A stretch of DNA of 64,000 nucleotides from Nonlabens antarcticus (GTDB lineage: Bacteria; Bacteroidota; Bacteroidia; Flavobacteriales; Flavobacteriaceae), in contig NZ_JADFCO010000066.1 in the NCBI RefSeq assembly GCF_015356755.1, positions 248,001 to 312,000 of the forward strand. The letters run 5' to 3'. Below the pieces are notes generated by a model that saw only the letters and a list, made by a program, of their open reading frames with translations, searched no databases and had not been told where the DNA came from. Shown in pieces: positions 42,143-51,815 of the stretch; the stretch's first letter is position 1, and each line of letters starts with the position of its first letter. Both the position numbers and the translations under genes were made by a program.

Positions 42143-45100
42143 CTAATGCTTCTCTAAAACCCATTCTCCCTTATTGATCAAAGGAATAGCAGCTTTGTAT
42201 TTACATTCCTTAGACTCACCTGTCATTACATTCTTGATCGTTACCTGATCGTTGCGACCTATTTTAGGTTGGTCACGAGTAATGGTTTCCGTGATAGGTT
42301 GACGTTGCTGTTGCTGACTTGCTCCAGCACCTACAGCTCTAGATTTTGCTGCTTGCTCGTCGCTGTTTAGAATTTCGTCTTTACTGGTAGTTGTCTTTTC
42401 TGCTTTTTTCTCTCTTGCCTCTTGAATGGCTCTAGAATCTTGAGTAGGAAGTTCACCTTTAAACATAAATCCTACCACCTCTTTATTCACCTTATCAATC
42501 ATTTCCTTAAACAATTCAAAGGCTTCAAATTTGTAGATCAGTAACGGATCTTTTTGCTCGTGAACGGCTAACTGCACACTTTGCTTCAACTCATCCATTT
42601 TACGCAGGTGCGTTTTCCAGGCTTCATCTATTATAGCAAGAGTGATATTTTTTTCAAAATCAGTTACTAGAGAGCGTCCTTCTGTATCATAAGCTTCCTT
42701 AAGATTTGTAGAAACATTCAAAGTCTTCATTCCGTCTGTAAATGGAACCGCGATGCGCTCATAGTTGCGCTCATCATTTTCCACAACGTTTTTAATCACA
42801 GGAAAAACCTCAGTCGCTGTACGTTCCATTTTTACCTTATAATGGTCGTAGGCTGCTTTGTAAACAATGGCAGAAATTTGTTTCTCTGTCTTACTCTTGA
42901 ACTCCTCTTCTGTAATCGGACTGCTCATCGAGAAGTAGCGAATCAACTCAAAATCAAAGTTTTTGAAGTCTTGTGATATCTTATTAGATTCTGAAATGTT
43001 TTCTGAAATATCATAAATCATATTGGCGATATCGACCGCTAAACGCTCGCCAAAGAGTGCATGGTATCTACGTTTATAGATTACCTCACGTTGCGCGTTC
43101 ATTACGTCATCATATTCCAGCAAACGTTTACGAACTCCAAAAGCATTTTCCTCTACTTTTTTCTGAGCACGCTCGATAGATTTAGAAATCATGGAATGCT
43201 GGATCACTTCGCCTTCCTTCATTCCCAGTCTATCCATGGTTTTTGCCATACGTTCAGAACCGAACAATCGCATCAAGTTATCTTCTAAGGATACATAAAA
43301 CTGCGAACTTCCTGGATCTCCCTGACGACCGGCACGACCACGCAGCTGTCTGTCGACACGTCTGGAATCGTGACGTTCTGTACCGATAATAGCAAGACCA
43401 CCAGCAGCTTTAACTTCTTTAGATAATTTAATGTCTGTTCCACGACCTGCCATGTTTGTAGCGATCGTTATTTGTCCAGGATTACCAGCTTCCGCAACGA
43501 TTTCTGCTTCACGTTTGTGTTGTTTAGCATTCAATACATTATGGTCAATTCCAGAACGTTGAAGTGTGCGACTCAGTAATTCTGAAATATCAACAGAGGT
43601 TGTACCTATCAAAACTGGTCTTCCAGCTTCTTTTAGTTTTGTAATTTCATCGATAACAGCACCGTATTTCTCACGTTTGGTTTTGTAAACTAGATCTTGA
43701 CGATCGTCACGAGCAATAGGTCTATTGGTTGGGATTTCCACAACATCGAGCTTATAGATCTCCCAAAACTCTCCTGCTTCAGTTACCGCAGTACCAGTCA
43801 TACCCGCCAACTTTTTATACATACGGAAGTAGTTTTGCAATGTAATGGTAGCAAAAGTCTGTGTAGCATCTTGAATGGTAACATTCTCTTTAGCTTCAAT
43901 TGCCTGGTGCAGTCCATCGCTGTAACGACGGCCATCCATAATACGACCAGTTTGCTCGTCAACGATCATTACTTGCTGCTCACTAACCGTTTTTATCGCT
44001 CCGGTTACTGAGTCTCTTGTTTTTTTGTCCTTAGACATCACCACATACTCCGTATCACGCTCAAATAAGGTATAAGCTTTCAGCAGCTGATTCAACGTGT
44101 GAATGCGCTCAGATTTTATCGCAAATTCACGGAAAAGATCCTCTTTGCGTTCTGCTTCTTCCTCTTTAGAAAGTCCAGATTTTTCGATCAAACCTATTTC
44201 CACACCTACTTCTGGCATGATGAAAAATTCAGGATCGTCGGCTCCCGATAAGAAATCAAGACCTTTGTCAGTTAATTCTACTTGGTTGTTTTTTTCATCG
44301 ATCACAAAATACAAATCTGCATCCACCGTAGGCATTTCACGGTTGTTGTCTGCCATGTAATGGTTTTCGGTTTTCTGCAGTAGCGATCTAATTCCTTCCT
44401 CACTCAAGAATTTGATCAACGCTTTATTCTTAGGTAATCCACGGAATACGCGCAATAGTTCTAATCCTCCTTCTTTTGTATCTCCTTCTTGAATAAGCTT
44501 TTTCGCTTTCGCCAAAGTCTGCGTCAATTCTTTACGCTGCACATTTACGATATCATCGACAGGACGTTTTAAAGTATCAAATTCTTGACGATCTCCTTCT
44601 GGAACTGGTCCAGAAATAATCAATGGAGTACGTGCATCATCAATAAGAACGGAATCCGTCTCATCTATTATCGCATAATTAGGTTTGCGTTGTACTAAGT
44701 CTGCCGTGGCATGTGCCATGTTATCACGCAGGTAGTCAAAACCGAATTCGTTATTTGTACCATAAGTTATGTCTGCTAGATAGGCACTGCGTCTCTCTGG
44801 AGAATTAGGCTTGTGGTAATCGATACAATCGATGCTCAATCCATGAAATTCAAACAATGGTCCTATCCACGCACTATCACGTTTAGCCAGGTAATCGTTC
44901 ACAGTTACTACGTGAACACCATTACCGGTCAAAGCGTTTAAATATACAGGTAGGGTTGCAACAAGGGTTTTACCTTCTCCTGTTTGCATCTCTGCAATTT
45001 TACCCATGTGCATTGCCGTTCCTCCTATGAGTTGAACGTCATAATGGATCATATCCCAAGTGATGGGTTTTCCGGCAGCATCCCAGGAATTTGACCAGAC

Positions 45101-45562
45101 GGCGTGATCTCCTTCAAGGCTTACATAATCCTTGTTAGCACTCAATTCTCGATCCCTAGAACTCGCAGAAACCTTTAGTTCTGTGTTGTGGAAAAAACGT
45201 TTTGCAGTTTCCTTCATCACGGCAAAAGCTTCTGGCATAAGATCATTAAGAACAGCTTCCGCTTCTACATAGGCCTGATCTCCTAATTTATCAATTTGTT
45301 CATAAACCTCTTCGCGCTTATCAATATTCTGTTCTGCAATTGCATCTTCTTTCAATTGTGCAATTTGTCCTAGCGTATTCGCTTTTGCCTTAGCGATCCT
45401 CTCCTTAAACTCAATGGTTTTATGCCTCAGTTCATCTAAAGTCAACGCTTCCATTGCCGACTCAAACGTCAGAGTTTTGGTTGCGGTAGGTTGTAATTCT
45501 GCGACGTCTTTCTTTGACTTGTCGCCTACAAATACTTTTAAAACGGAATCTAATAGTCCCAT
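42143..45562 (-). CDS. secA: Preprotein translocase subunit SecA
   Basis: The motor ATPase that drives proteins through SecYEG. 1139 residues, longer than the ~900 of E. coli, as in Bacteroidetes, because of insertions in the N-terminal half. Walker A is MQTGEGKTLVATLP. DYLAKRD, YGTNNEFGFDYLRDNMA, DETDSVLIDDARTPLIISGP, AGMTGTA, IATNMAGRGTDI and GRAGRQGDPGSSQFY are all present. The C-terminus has a Gln-rich stretch but no zinc-binding Cys cluster. It has its own terminator and is flanked by small leftward genes. Confidence 0.97.
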   Translation of the reverse strand: MGLLDSVLKVFVGDKSKKDVAELQPTATKTLTFESAMEALTLDELRHKTIEFKERIAKAKANTLGQIAQLKEDAIAEQNIDKREEVYEQIDKLGDQAYVEAEAVLNDLMPEAFAVMKETAKRFFHNTELKVSASSRDRELSANKDYVSLEGDHAVWSNSWDAAGKPITWDMIHYDVQLIGGTAMHMGKIAEMQTGEGKTLVATLPVYLNALTGNGVHVVTVNDYLAKRDSAWIGPLFEFHGLSIDCIDYHKPNSPERRSAYLADITYGTNNEFGFDYLRDNMAHATADLVQRKPNYAIIDETDSVLIDDARTPLIISGPVPEGDRQEFDTLKRPVDDIVNVQRKELTQTLAKAKKLIQEGDTKEGGLELLRVFRGLPKNKALIKFLSEEGIRSLLQKTENHYMADNNREMPTVDADLYFVIDEKNNQVELTDKGLDFLSGADDPEFFIMPEVGVEIGLIEKSGLSKEEEAERKEDLFREFAIKSERIHTLNQLLKAYTLFERDTEYVVMSKDKKTRDSVTGAIKTVSEQQVMIVDEQTGRIMDGRRYSDGLHQAIEAKENVTIQDATQTFATITLQNYFRMYKKLAGMTGTAVTEAGEFWEIYKLDVVEIPTNRPIARDDRQDLVYKTKREKYGAVIDEITKLKEAGRPVLIGTTSVDISELLSRTLQRSGIDHNVLNAKQHKREAEIVAEAGNPGQITIATNMAGRGTDIKLSKEVKAAGGLAIIGTERHDSRRVDRQLRGRAGRQGDPGSSQFYVSLEDNLMRLFGSERMAKTMDRLGMKEGEVIQHSMISKSIERAQKKVEENAFGVRKRLLEYDDVMNAQREVIYKRRYHALFGERLAVDIANMIYDISENISESNKISQDFKNFDFELIRYFSMSSPITEEEFKSKTEKQISAIVYKAAYDHYKVKMERTATEVFPVIKNVVENDERNYERIAVPFTDGMKTLNVSTNLKEAYDTEGRSLVTDFEKNITLAIIDEAWKTHLRKMDELKQSVQLAVHEQKDPLLIYKFEAFELFKEMIDKVNKEVVGFMFKGELPTQDSRAIQEAREKKAEKTTTSKDEILNSDEQAAKSRAVGAGASQQQQRQPITETITRDQPKIGRNDQVTIKNVMTGESKECKYKAAIPLINKGEWVLEKH
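44504..44517. repeat. Degenerate palindrome copy in secA
   Basis: CGCTTTCGCCAAAG has one mismatch in the centre. On the coding strand it gives LAKAK. It may be chance. Confidence 0.35.
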
Positions 45563-45634
45563 GAATGGTAAATAATTGATTAATAGTCTAATAAGTTAAT
45601 TAAACTGCTCTTGTAAAGTTCTTAAATTAAAAGC

Positions 45635-45660
45635 AAAAAAAAAGCCTCTCACGAGACTTT
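45635..45660 (-). terminator. Rho-independent terminator of the DUF2795 gene
   Basis: On the minus strand AAAGTCTC, loop GTGA, GAGGCTTT and a T-run: an 8-bp stem with one G-T pair, 17 nt past the stop and before secA. Confidence 0.8.
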
Positions 45661-45676
45661 TATAGGGTTATGATGT

Positions 45677-45898
45677 CTAATATTCATCCTCATTCCAGAG
45701 GTAATCATCGTCAGTTGGGTAGTCTGGCCAGATTTCCTGGATAGACTCATACATATCTCCTTCATCCTCAATGGCTTGTAGATTTTCTACAACTTCCAAT
45801 GGCGCTCCAGTACGGATCGCATAGTCGATGAGCTCATCCTTTTCTGCTGGCCAGGGTGCATCACTCAAATAAGAGGCAAGTTCTAGTGTCCAATACAT
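45677..45898 (-). CDS. DUF2795 domain protein
   Basis: 73 residues from the ATG at 45898. MYWTLELASYLSDAPWPAEK, DELIDYAIRTGAPLEVVENL and QAIEDEGDMYESIQEIWPDY form the compact helical DUF2795 fold known from many Bacteroidetes, with an acidic tail. A longer in-frame start at 45952 would add 18 residues unlike the family. No biochemical role is established. It is followed by its own terminator. Confidence 0.82.
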   Translation of the reverse strand: MYWTLELASYLSDAPWPAEKDELIDYAIRTGAPLEVVENLQAIEDEGDMYESIQEIWPDYPTDDDYLWNEDEY

Positions 45899-46099
45899 AA
45901 TTTTACTCGTTTTATTATTTTGCAAAAATAGACGTATTGCTGAATCTTGCAAGTTTTTTTGATAATTTAAGTTTCAAGATTTAAAAGAGCGGTTAAGCTT
46001 CTGGAAATCAATTGTTTTTGCAAAATTGTGAAGTACGTATTTCCATCTTATGACCGCCATATTTTTGAGTAATGTTGTACATATTTCAAAAGGCGCAGT

Positions 46100-46672
46100 C
46101 TAATGTTTTTTAGGAATCCACTTGATCTCTTCTGCTTGTAGATCTTTTGACAATTTGCGTGCCAGCACAAATAGGAAGTCAGAAAGACGGTTTAAGTATT
46201 TGATCACTTGTGGATCAATAGGTGAATTTTCATTAAGTGCTGATGCTAAGCGTTCTGCACGACGACAGACTGTTCTTGTGATGTGACAAAATGACACAGA
46301 GGGATTCCCTCCAGGCAATACAAAATGGGTCATAGGCGGTAGGTCTTTCTCCATGTTATCCATATTGTCTTCCAGACTAGTGATGTCAGTATCTAATATT
46401 TTAGAAATATTAAGTCGCTCTTTTCCGTTTTTGAGCTTTTCTTTCTCAGGTGGTGTTGCCAGTATGGCTCCTATCGTGAACAATCGGTCTTGAATCTGGA
46501 TAAGAAAGGATTTAATCGCGTCATCAACGGGTTGATCCCGCATCAAACCTATCCAGGAATTTAATTCATCCACGGTGCCATAGCTATCAATGCGTAAATT
46601 ATGTTTAGAAACTCGCGTTCCACCGAAAAGTGAAGTCTCGCCGCTGTCGCCGGTTTTTGTATAAATTTTCAT
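46100..46672 (-). CDS. PduO-type ATP:cob(I)alamin adenosyltransferase
   Basis: It makes adenosylcobalamin from cob(I)alamin and ATP. 190 residues. The ATP-binding N-terminus MKIYTKTGDSGETSLFGGTR, then VDELNSWIGLMR, FVLPGGNPSVSFCHITRTVC with RRAERL, and YLNRLSDFLFVLAR are diagnostic of the PduO/MMAB family. It fits functionally with MeaB (39.6-40.7 kb) for a B12-dependent methylmalonyl-CoA mutase. The mutase itself is not in this window. Confidence 0.92.
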   Translation of the reverse strand: MKIYTKTGDSGETSLFGGTRVSKHNLRIDSYGTVDELNSWIGLMRDQPVDDAIKSFLIQIQDRLFTIGAILATPPEKEKLKNGKERLNISKILDTDITSLEDNMDNMEKDLPPMTHFVLPGGNPSVSFCHITRTVCRRAERLASALNENSPIDPQVIKYLNRLSDFLFVLARKLSKDLQAEEIKWIPKKH

Positions 46673-46751
46673 CGGGTTGTATTAAGTATTAAGTATAAAG
46701 AAGTTTTGTGGAGATATCAAGTTAATCGTAAAAATCTAATTGCCAATTATT

Positions 46752-46769
46752 GATTTGCTGTCGCAAATC
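46752..46769. repeat. Small hairpin repeat GATTTGC-N4-GCAAATC
   Basis: GATTTGCTGTCGCAAATC, a perfect 7-bp stem followed by GTGATT. Its partner is at 30322-30339. Confidence 0.6.
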
Positions 46770-46901
46770 GTGATTGTTAATTGCCTTTACCAAATCTCAG
46801 ATCCCTGATTCCGAATCGCGAATCCCAAATCCCAAACAGAGCGTAAACGTACTTTGCCTGCGGCATGCATTCCTCTTGCAAGAGCTCGTCGGATGCAAGA
46901 A

Positions 46902-46966
46902 AGAAAACAAGTTTTATTTCACTTATTTTAAGGTTGTTGAACTTGCCGTATTTACCGTCTTCCCTG
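46902..46966. repeat. Diverged ~64-bp direct repeat, copy 1
   Basis: It starts AGAAAACAAGTTTTAT, has TTTTAAGGTTGTTGAAC in the middle and ends CCGTCTTCCCTG. Copy 2 is at 47180-47243. The stretch 46673-47355 otherwise shows only repeat-like sequence. Confidence 0.6.
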
Positions 46967-47179
46967 CTAGTGAAGATAAGAGATGGGTGTTCTGGGGAGT
47001 TAAAAATAAATTTGAATTTAGGACTATAACAAAGCTACTATCAACCTCAACATATCCGTCCCCCCACAAAGCCGAGATCCTCCTTTCCCATTTCTAGGAA
47101 AGGAGTTTTTTCCCTCCTGTGGAAGACCCATTGTTCTTTGGCTTGATTTCCTCTAAAAAAAACCATCGTTTGAAAGTAG

Positions 47180-47243
47180 AGAAACAAGCTTTATCTAGTT
47201 TGTTTTAAGGTTGTTGAAACTATCAGAATTATCGTCTTCCCTG
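47180..47243. repeat. Diverged ~64-bp direct repeat, copy 2
   Basis: It starts AGAAACAAGCTTTAT, has TTTTAAGGTTGTTGAAAC in the middle and ends TCGTCTTCCCTG, aligned with copy 1. Confidence 0.6.
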
Positions 47244-47355
47244 TGAAGTGTTACGATGAGTCAATCGCAGTGGAAGGTGGGGAATGTGAGTTTGCTAGTT
47301 TGCTGAAATAAACAATTCATTTCCGATAGAAAGTTCGTTTTACTTAAACCTTAAA

Positions 47356-47718
47356 CTACAAACCAGAAGCCGCTTCCTGCTCCACAGCATCCCAGTATTC
47401 ATAGGCACGTCTTAAGTGAGGAATTACAATGGTTCCACCTACTAAGGTCGCTATAGAAAGCGCTTCTATCACTTCTTCTTTACTTAATCCAGCCTTGTGA
47501 CTTTCTTCTAGGTGGTATTTCACACAGTCATCACATCGCAAAACGGTGCTGGCGACCAGCCCCAATAATTCTTTTGTTTTCTTATCTAAAGCACCAGCCG
47601 TGAAAGCGTTTGTGTCCAGATTGAAAATTCTTTTGATAATTTTATTGTTGTCTTCCATGATGGCGTCATTCATTTTGGCGCGGTAGGAATTAAATTCTTC
47701 TACTATGTTGTTACTCAT
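47356..47718 (-). CDS. Carboxymuconolactone decarboxylase-family (AhpD-like) protein
   Basis: 120 residues, helical. STVLRCDDCVKYHLEESHKA carries the C-x2-C and His pattern of AhpD-like peroxidase or reductase proteins. KEVIEALSIATLVGGTIVIP follows as in the family. It may act in peroxide defence or as a small-molecule decarboxylase relative; the substrate is unknown. It follows tatC by 6 nt on the same strand. Confidence 0.85.
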   Translation of the reverse strand: MSNNIVEEFNSYRAKMNDAIMEDNNKIIKRIFNLDTNAFTAGALDKKTKELLGLVASTVLRCDDCVKYHLEESHKAGLSKEEVIEALSIATLVGGTIVIPHLRRAYEYWDAVEQEAASGL

Positions 47719-47724
47719 TGCTGA

Positions 47725-48567
47725 TTATTGAGATTGTTTTGCTAATTTTCTTTTTGCTCGTGCTTCTCGGCGCAATACAAATTTTGAGATATAAATACTA
47801 ATCTCATATAATATAAGGACAGGAATTGCTACTATAACTTGGCTTGCAATGTCTGGAGGTGTAATAATGGCAGCGACTATCAGTACAATTACTAATGCAA
47901 ACTTGCGGTACTTGCGCATTCCTTCTGGAGTGGCCAGTCCTATTTTTGTTAGGAAGTAAATAATAATAGGAAGCTCAAAGAGAATACCGCTGGCAAGGGC
48001 ACTGGCCCTGATGTAAGCAATATAACTCTGTATACTGGGTTGGGTCTGGACAAAATCACTTAGTTGATAAGTCAACATAAAGTGGACCGACAATGGCGCG
48101 ATGACATAGTACCCAAAAACGACCCCTATAAAAAATAGAATGCTACTCACGATAATGAAACCGCTGCTATACTTGCGTTCTTGGTTTTTTAATCCTGGAG
48201 AAATAAAGCGCCAGAACTGCCATAATACGTATGGAAAAGCAACAACAAAACCTACAGTAATAGAAGTCCAAATATGAACACTGAACAAATCTGACATTTC
48301 TCGTGACTGCAGAATAAAGTTGAATTGTGGATCACAAAACTCACTCTCGATACCAAAGAACCTACCTATTCTACAGAAGAATTCGTAGGTAACAAAATCT
48401 TTTTTAATAGGCCCAAACATGACCGTATCAAAAATAAACTTACGTGCAAAAAAGGCTGCCGTGGCACCCATAAGAATACCTATGATGGAGCGTATCAAAC
48501 ACCAGCGCAGTTCTTCCACGTGGTCTAAAAAAGACATTTTATTTGGGTCAACTTTTTTACGTGCCAT
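47725..48567 (-). CDS. tatC: Twin-arginine translocase subunit TatC
   Basis: The receptor for folded proteins with RR signal peptides, in the inner membrane. 280 residues with six helices: MSFLDHVEELRWCLIRSIIG is the conserved N-terminus, and FPYVLWQFWRFISPGLKNQE, RKYSSGFIIV and ELPIIIYFLTKIGL follow. A longer first periplasmic loop (residues about 50-88, with two Cys) is typical of Bacteroidetes TatC. TatA is not in the window. It directly abuts the kdsD-type gene. Confidence 0.95.
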   Translation of the reverse strand: MARKKVDPNKMSFLDHVEELRWCLIRSIIGILMGATAAFFARKFIFDTVMFGPIKKDFVTYEFFCRIGRFFGIESEFCDPQFNFILQSREMSDLFSVHIWTSITVGFVVAFPYVLWQFWRFISPGLKNQERKYSSGFIIVSSILFFIGVVFGYYVIAPLSVHFMLTYQLSDFVQTQPSIQSYIAYIRASALASGILFELPIIIYFLTKIGLATPEGMRKYRKFALVIVLIVAAIITPPDIASQVIVAIPVLILYEISIYISKFVLRREARAKRKLAKQSQ

Positions 48568-49542
48568 CTAAACGATTCCTTCTCTAATAACATCATGAAT
48601 ATGCACGACACCATAATATGTACCACTTTCATCAACAGCAATCAATTGAGAAACGTGTAGTTCTTCCATGAGTTCGCGGGCTTGTATTGCCATAGAATCT
48701 GCAGTTATGGTTTTGGGATTGCTACTCATGATGTCTTTTGCGACCAGGCTATCAATGTCCTTGTAACTTGTGAGCATGCGTCTCAAATCTCCGTCGGTAA
48801 TGACGCCTAAGACTTTCTCACTTTCCACAACAACTGTCATTCCCAGCATATTTTCAGAGATATTCACGATCACTTCTCGCATAGAAGTTTCCAGGCCCAC
48901 TTGCGGTTTACTACGTTGCTGCGTTAAATCACCTACTCTTAAATATAATTTTTTACCTAAAGCACCGCCAGGATGATATCTAGCAAAATCTGCATCTGTA
49001 AATCCTTTAAGTTCGAGAAGGCTTATTGCAAGTGCATCACCTATGACTAATTGCACTGTGGTACTGGTAGTAGGAGCAAGGCCATTGGGACATGCTTCTT
49101 CTTGAATGGGAGCATGCAGCACAAAATTAGCTTCCGTTCCCAGAAAGGAATCCCGATTACTGGTGATGGCAATTAATTTATTACTGAAATTTTTTATGAG
49201 CGGCACCAGTACTTTGATTTCCGGTGTGTTTCCGCTTTTAGAAATGCAAACGACTACGTCATTTTCTTGAACGATTCCCAGATCTCCATGGATGGCATCT
49301 GCGGCGTGCATAAATATAGCTGGTGTGCCGGTTGAGTTCATCGTTGCTACGATTTTCTGTGCGATGATAGCACTTTTCCCTATCCCAGTAACGATGACTC
49401 TGCCTTGCGAATTGTGGATGTGTAGTACCGCTTTCGCGAAAGCGGAATCCACCACATTTTCCAGCTCCTTAACAGCATTTGCCTCAATACGGATGGTGCG
49501 TTTTGCGACTTCTAAAATCTTATCTGCGGTACTCAATGGCAT
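48568..49542 (-). CDS. kdsD: Arabinose-5-phosphate isomerase (KpsF/GutQ family)
   Basis: It converts ribulose 5-phosphate to arabinose 5-phosphate for KDO synthesis. 324 residues from ATG 49542. An SIS domain (RVIVTGIGKSAIIAQKIVAT, AADAIHGDLGIV, VVCISKSGNTPEI) is followed by two CBS domains (TVVVESEKVLGVITDGDLRR and VSQLIAVDESGTYYGVVHIH). The upstream in-frame start at 49629 would add 29 hydrophobic residues unlike the family and overlap recQ. An 18-bp palindrome encodes SAFAKAV near residue 33. Confidence 0.92.
   Translation of the reverse strand: MPLSTADKILEVAKRTIRIEANAVKELENVVDSAFAKAVLHIHNSQGRVIVTGIGKSAIIAQKIVATMNSTGTPAIFMHAADAIHGDLGIVQENDVVVCISKSGNTPEIKVLVPLIKNFSNKLIAITSNRDSFLGTEANFVLHAPIQEEACPNGLAPTTSTTVQLVIGDALAISLLELKGFTDADFARYHPGGALGKKLYLRVGDLTQQRSKPQVGLETSMREVIVNISENMLGMTVVVESEKVLGVITDGDLRRMLTSYKDIDSLVAKDIMSSNPKTITADSMAIQARELMEELHVSQLIAVDESGTYYGVVHIHDVIREGIV
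49428..49445. repeat. Palindrome CCGCTTTCGCGAAAGCGG (18 bp)
   Basis: Full 18-bp copy in the 5' part of kdsD, read as AFAKA on the coding strand. Confidence 0.92.
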
Positions 49543-49622
49543 TTCAAATTTTATGTATTTGTATAAAACGAATTTAATCGTAAATTGTAGCATACAAAGA
49601 TAAACAAAAAGAGAGCAGCCGT

Positions 49623-51815
49623 ATGGCATTTAAGCATTCTGGATTACAGGAAAACCTGAAGAAATACTTCGGTTTTGACCAGTTTAGAGGACTTCAAGAA
49701 AGTGTAGTAACCTCATTATTAAACAAGGAAGACGTATTTGTGATTATGCCTACCGGTGGTGGGAAATCGCTATGCTACCAGTTGCCTGCATTAATGCAGG
49801 AGGGTACCGCAATTATCGTGTCGCCATTAATCGCATTAATGAAGAATCAGGTGGATGCGATACGTGGTATTTCTGATCATGATGGCGTTGCACACGTACT
49901 TAATAGTAGTCTTACCAAAGGAGAGATCCAGCAGGTCAAAGAAGATATTGTGAGTGGTGTGACTAAATTATTATACGTTGCTCCTGAATCATTGACAAAA
50001 GAAGAATATGTCGAATTTCTCAAGGAGCAAACGATTTCTTTTCTAGCAGTGGATGAAGCGCATTGTATCAGCGAATGGGGACATGATTTCCGTCCAGAGT
50101 ATCGAAACTTGCGCAGAATTATCGATCGCATAGGTGATAATATTCCGATAATAGGGTTGACGGCAACCGCAACTCCTAAAGTCCAGGAAGATATTCTCAA
50201 AAATCTACAGATTCCCAACGCGACTACTTTCAAAGCGTCCTTTAATAGACCCAATCTTTATTATGAAGTGCGGCCCAAAACAGATCAAGTAAACTCTGAT
50301 ATTACTAGGTTTATCAAACAAAATGAAGGTAAATCCGGGATTGTCTACTGCCTTTCTCGCAAGCGTGTAGAGGAGTTGTCGCAGATCTTACAAGTAAACG
50401 GAATTAAAGCGGTGCCCTACCACGCCGGTCTCGACGGAAAAACCAGAGCTCTACATCAGGATAAATTCTTGATGGAAGATGTGGATGTGGTGGTTGCAAC
50501 CATCGCTTTCGGGATGGGAATCGATAAGCCAGATGTAAGGTTTGTGATCCATAATGATATTCCTAAAAGTATAGAATCCTATTATCAAGAAACCGGTAGA
50601 GCAGGTCGCGATGGTGGTGAAGGCCATTGTCTGGCTTACTACAGCTATAAGGACATTGAAAAATTAGAAAAATTCATGTCAGGTAAACCTATTGCAGAGC
50701 AGGAGATAGGACATGCACTTCTTCAAGAAATGGTAGGTTATTCTGAAACCAGTATGAGTAGGCGTCAGTTTATTCTGCACTATTTTGGTGAAGAATTTGA
50801 CCCAGCAACTGGGCTGGGTGGTGATATGGATGATAACATGCGCAACCCTAAACCACAACGAGAAGCTATTGATGAGGTTAAAAAACTCATAAGCGTGGTA
50901 GATGCTGCTGGAGAGCGTTATAAATCTAAGGATATAGTGAAAATTCTAGTAGGTAAAAGCAATGCCATGATTGCTAGTCATAAGTTGGATACTCATGAAT
51001 ATTTTGGTAGTGGTGATAATCATGAGCCGGCATTCTGGACAGCTTTAACCAGACAGGTTCTGGTAGCGAGATATTTGCGCAAGGACATTGAATCCTACGG
51101 AACACTCAAAGTGACAGATGCAGGACGGGATTTTCTAAAAACAGGAAATTCCTTTATGATGAGCGACGACCATACTTATAATGTGGATTCTAATTCTATA
51201 GTAAGTGCAGGCAATGAAGCTGCACTTGACGAGAATCTTGTCAAAATGTTGAAGATGCTGCGCAAGAAAGTTGCAGATCAGAAGAAAGTACCACCATATG
51301 TAGTATTTCAAGACCCTTCTATTGATGATATGGCAACAAAATATCCTATTACTCTCGAAGAGTTGGCAAATATAAATGGAGTAGGAGAGGGAAAAGCAAA
51401 GAAATTTGGTAAGCAATTTGTGGAATTGATCTCACAATATGTAGAAGATAACGATGTAATGAGAGCTGACGATCTTATCATAAAATCTACGGGAACTAAA
51501 AGTGGGAATAAACTTTATTTCATAACAAGCATCGACCGTAAGCTTTCTTTTGAAGATATAGCAGATGCTAAAGGTATGGAGATGGTGGATCTAATCAAGG
51601 AATTAGAAACTATCGTTTACAGCGGTACAAAGCTAAACGTAGGTTATTGGGTGGATGAAGTTCTTGATGATGATCAACAAGAGGAGCTTCATGAATATTT
51701 CATGGAATCTGAAAATGATAATATACGTGCTGCAATGGACGAATTTGATGGCGATTATGAGGAGGAAGAAATCCGCTTGTATCGATTGAAATTTATTAGT
51801 GAGGTGGGGAATTGA
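49623..51815 (+). CDS. recQ: ATP-dependent DNA helicase RecQ
   Basis: A 3'-5' DNA helicase for recombination and fork repair. 730 residues. Walker A is IMPTGGGKSLCYQLPAL, the DEAH box is LAVDEAHCISEWGHDFRPEY, GLTATATP follows, and motif VI is YYQETGRAGRDG. Residues ~390-510 match the winged-helix region and an HRDC-like domain follows (ANINGVGEGKAKKFGKQFVE). The zinc-binding Cys group of E. coli RecQ is replaced by SMSRRQFILHYFGEEFDPAT then GLGGDMDDNMRNPK, with no Cys. It is divergent from kdsD. Confidence 0.95.
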   Translation: MAFKHSGLQENLKKYFGFDQFRGLQESVVTSLLNKEDVFVIMPTGGGKSLCYQLPALMQEGTAIIVSPLIALMKNQVDAIRGISDHDGVAHVLNSSLTKGEIQQVKEDIVSGVTKLLYVAPESLTKEEYVEFLKEQTISFLAVDEAHCISEWGHDFRPEYRNLRRIIDRIGDNIPIIGLTATATPKVQEDILKNLQIPNATTFKASFNRPNLYYEVRPKTDQVNSDITRFIKQNEGKSGIVYCLSRKRVEELSQILQVNGIKAVPYHAGLDGKTRALHQDKFLMEDVDVVVATIAFGMGIDKPDVRFVIHNDIPKSIESYYQETGRAGRDGGEGHCLAYYSYKDIEKLEKFMSGKPIAEQEIGHALLQEMVGYSETSMSRRQFILHYFGEEFDPATGLGGDMDDNMRNPKPQREAIDEVKKLISVVDAAGERYKSKDIVKILVGKSNAMIASHKLDTHEYFGSGDNHEPAFWTALTRQVLVARYLRKDIESYGTLKVTDAGRDFLKTGNSFMMSDDHTYNVDSNSIVSAGNEAALDENLVKMLKMLRKKVADQKKVPPYVVFQDPSIDDMATKYPITLEELANINGVGEGKAKKFGKQFVELISQYVEDNDVMRADDLIIKSTGTKSGNKLYFITSIDRKLSFEDIADAKGMEMVDLIKELETIVYSGTKLNVGYWVDEVLDDDQQEELHEYFMESENDNIRAAMDEFDGDYEEEEIRLYRLKFISEVGN

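Noticed and set aside
46774-47097. 107-residue rightward frame before the AhpD-like gene
   Set aside because: It covers duplicated repeat blocks and low-complexity DNA with no protein likeness.
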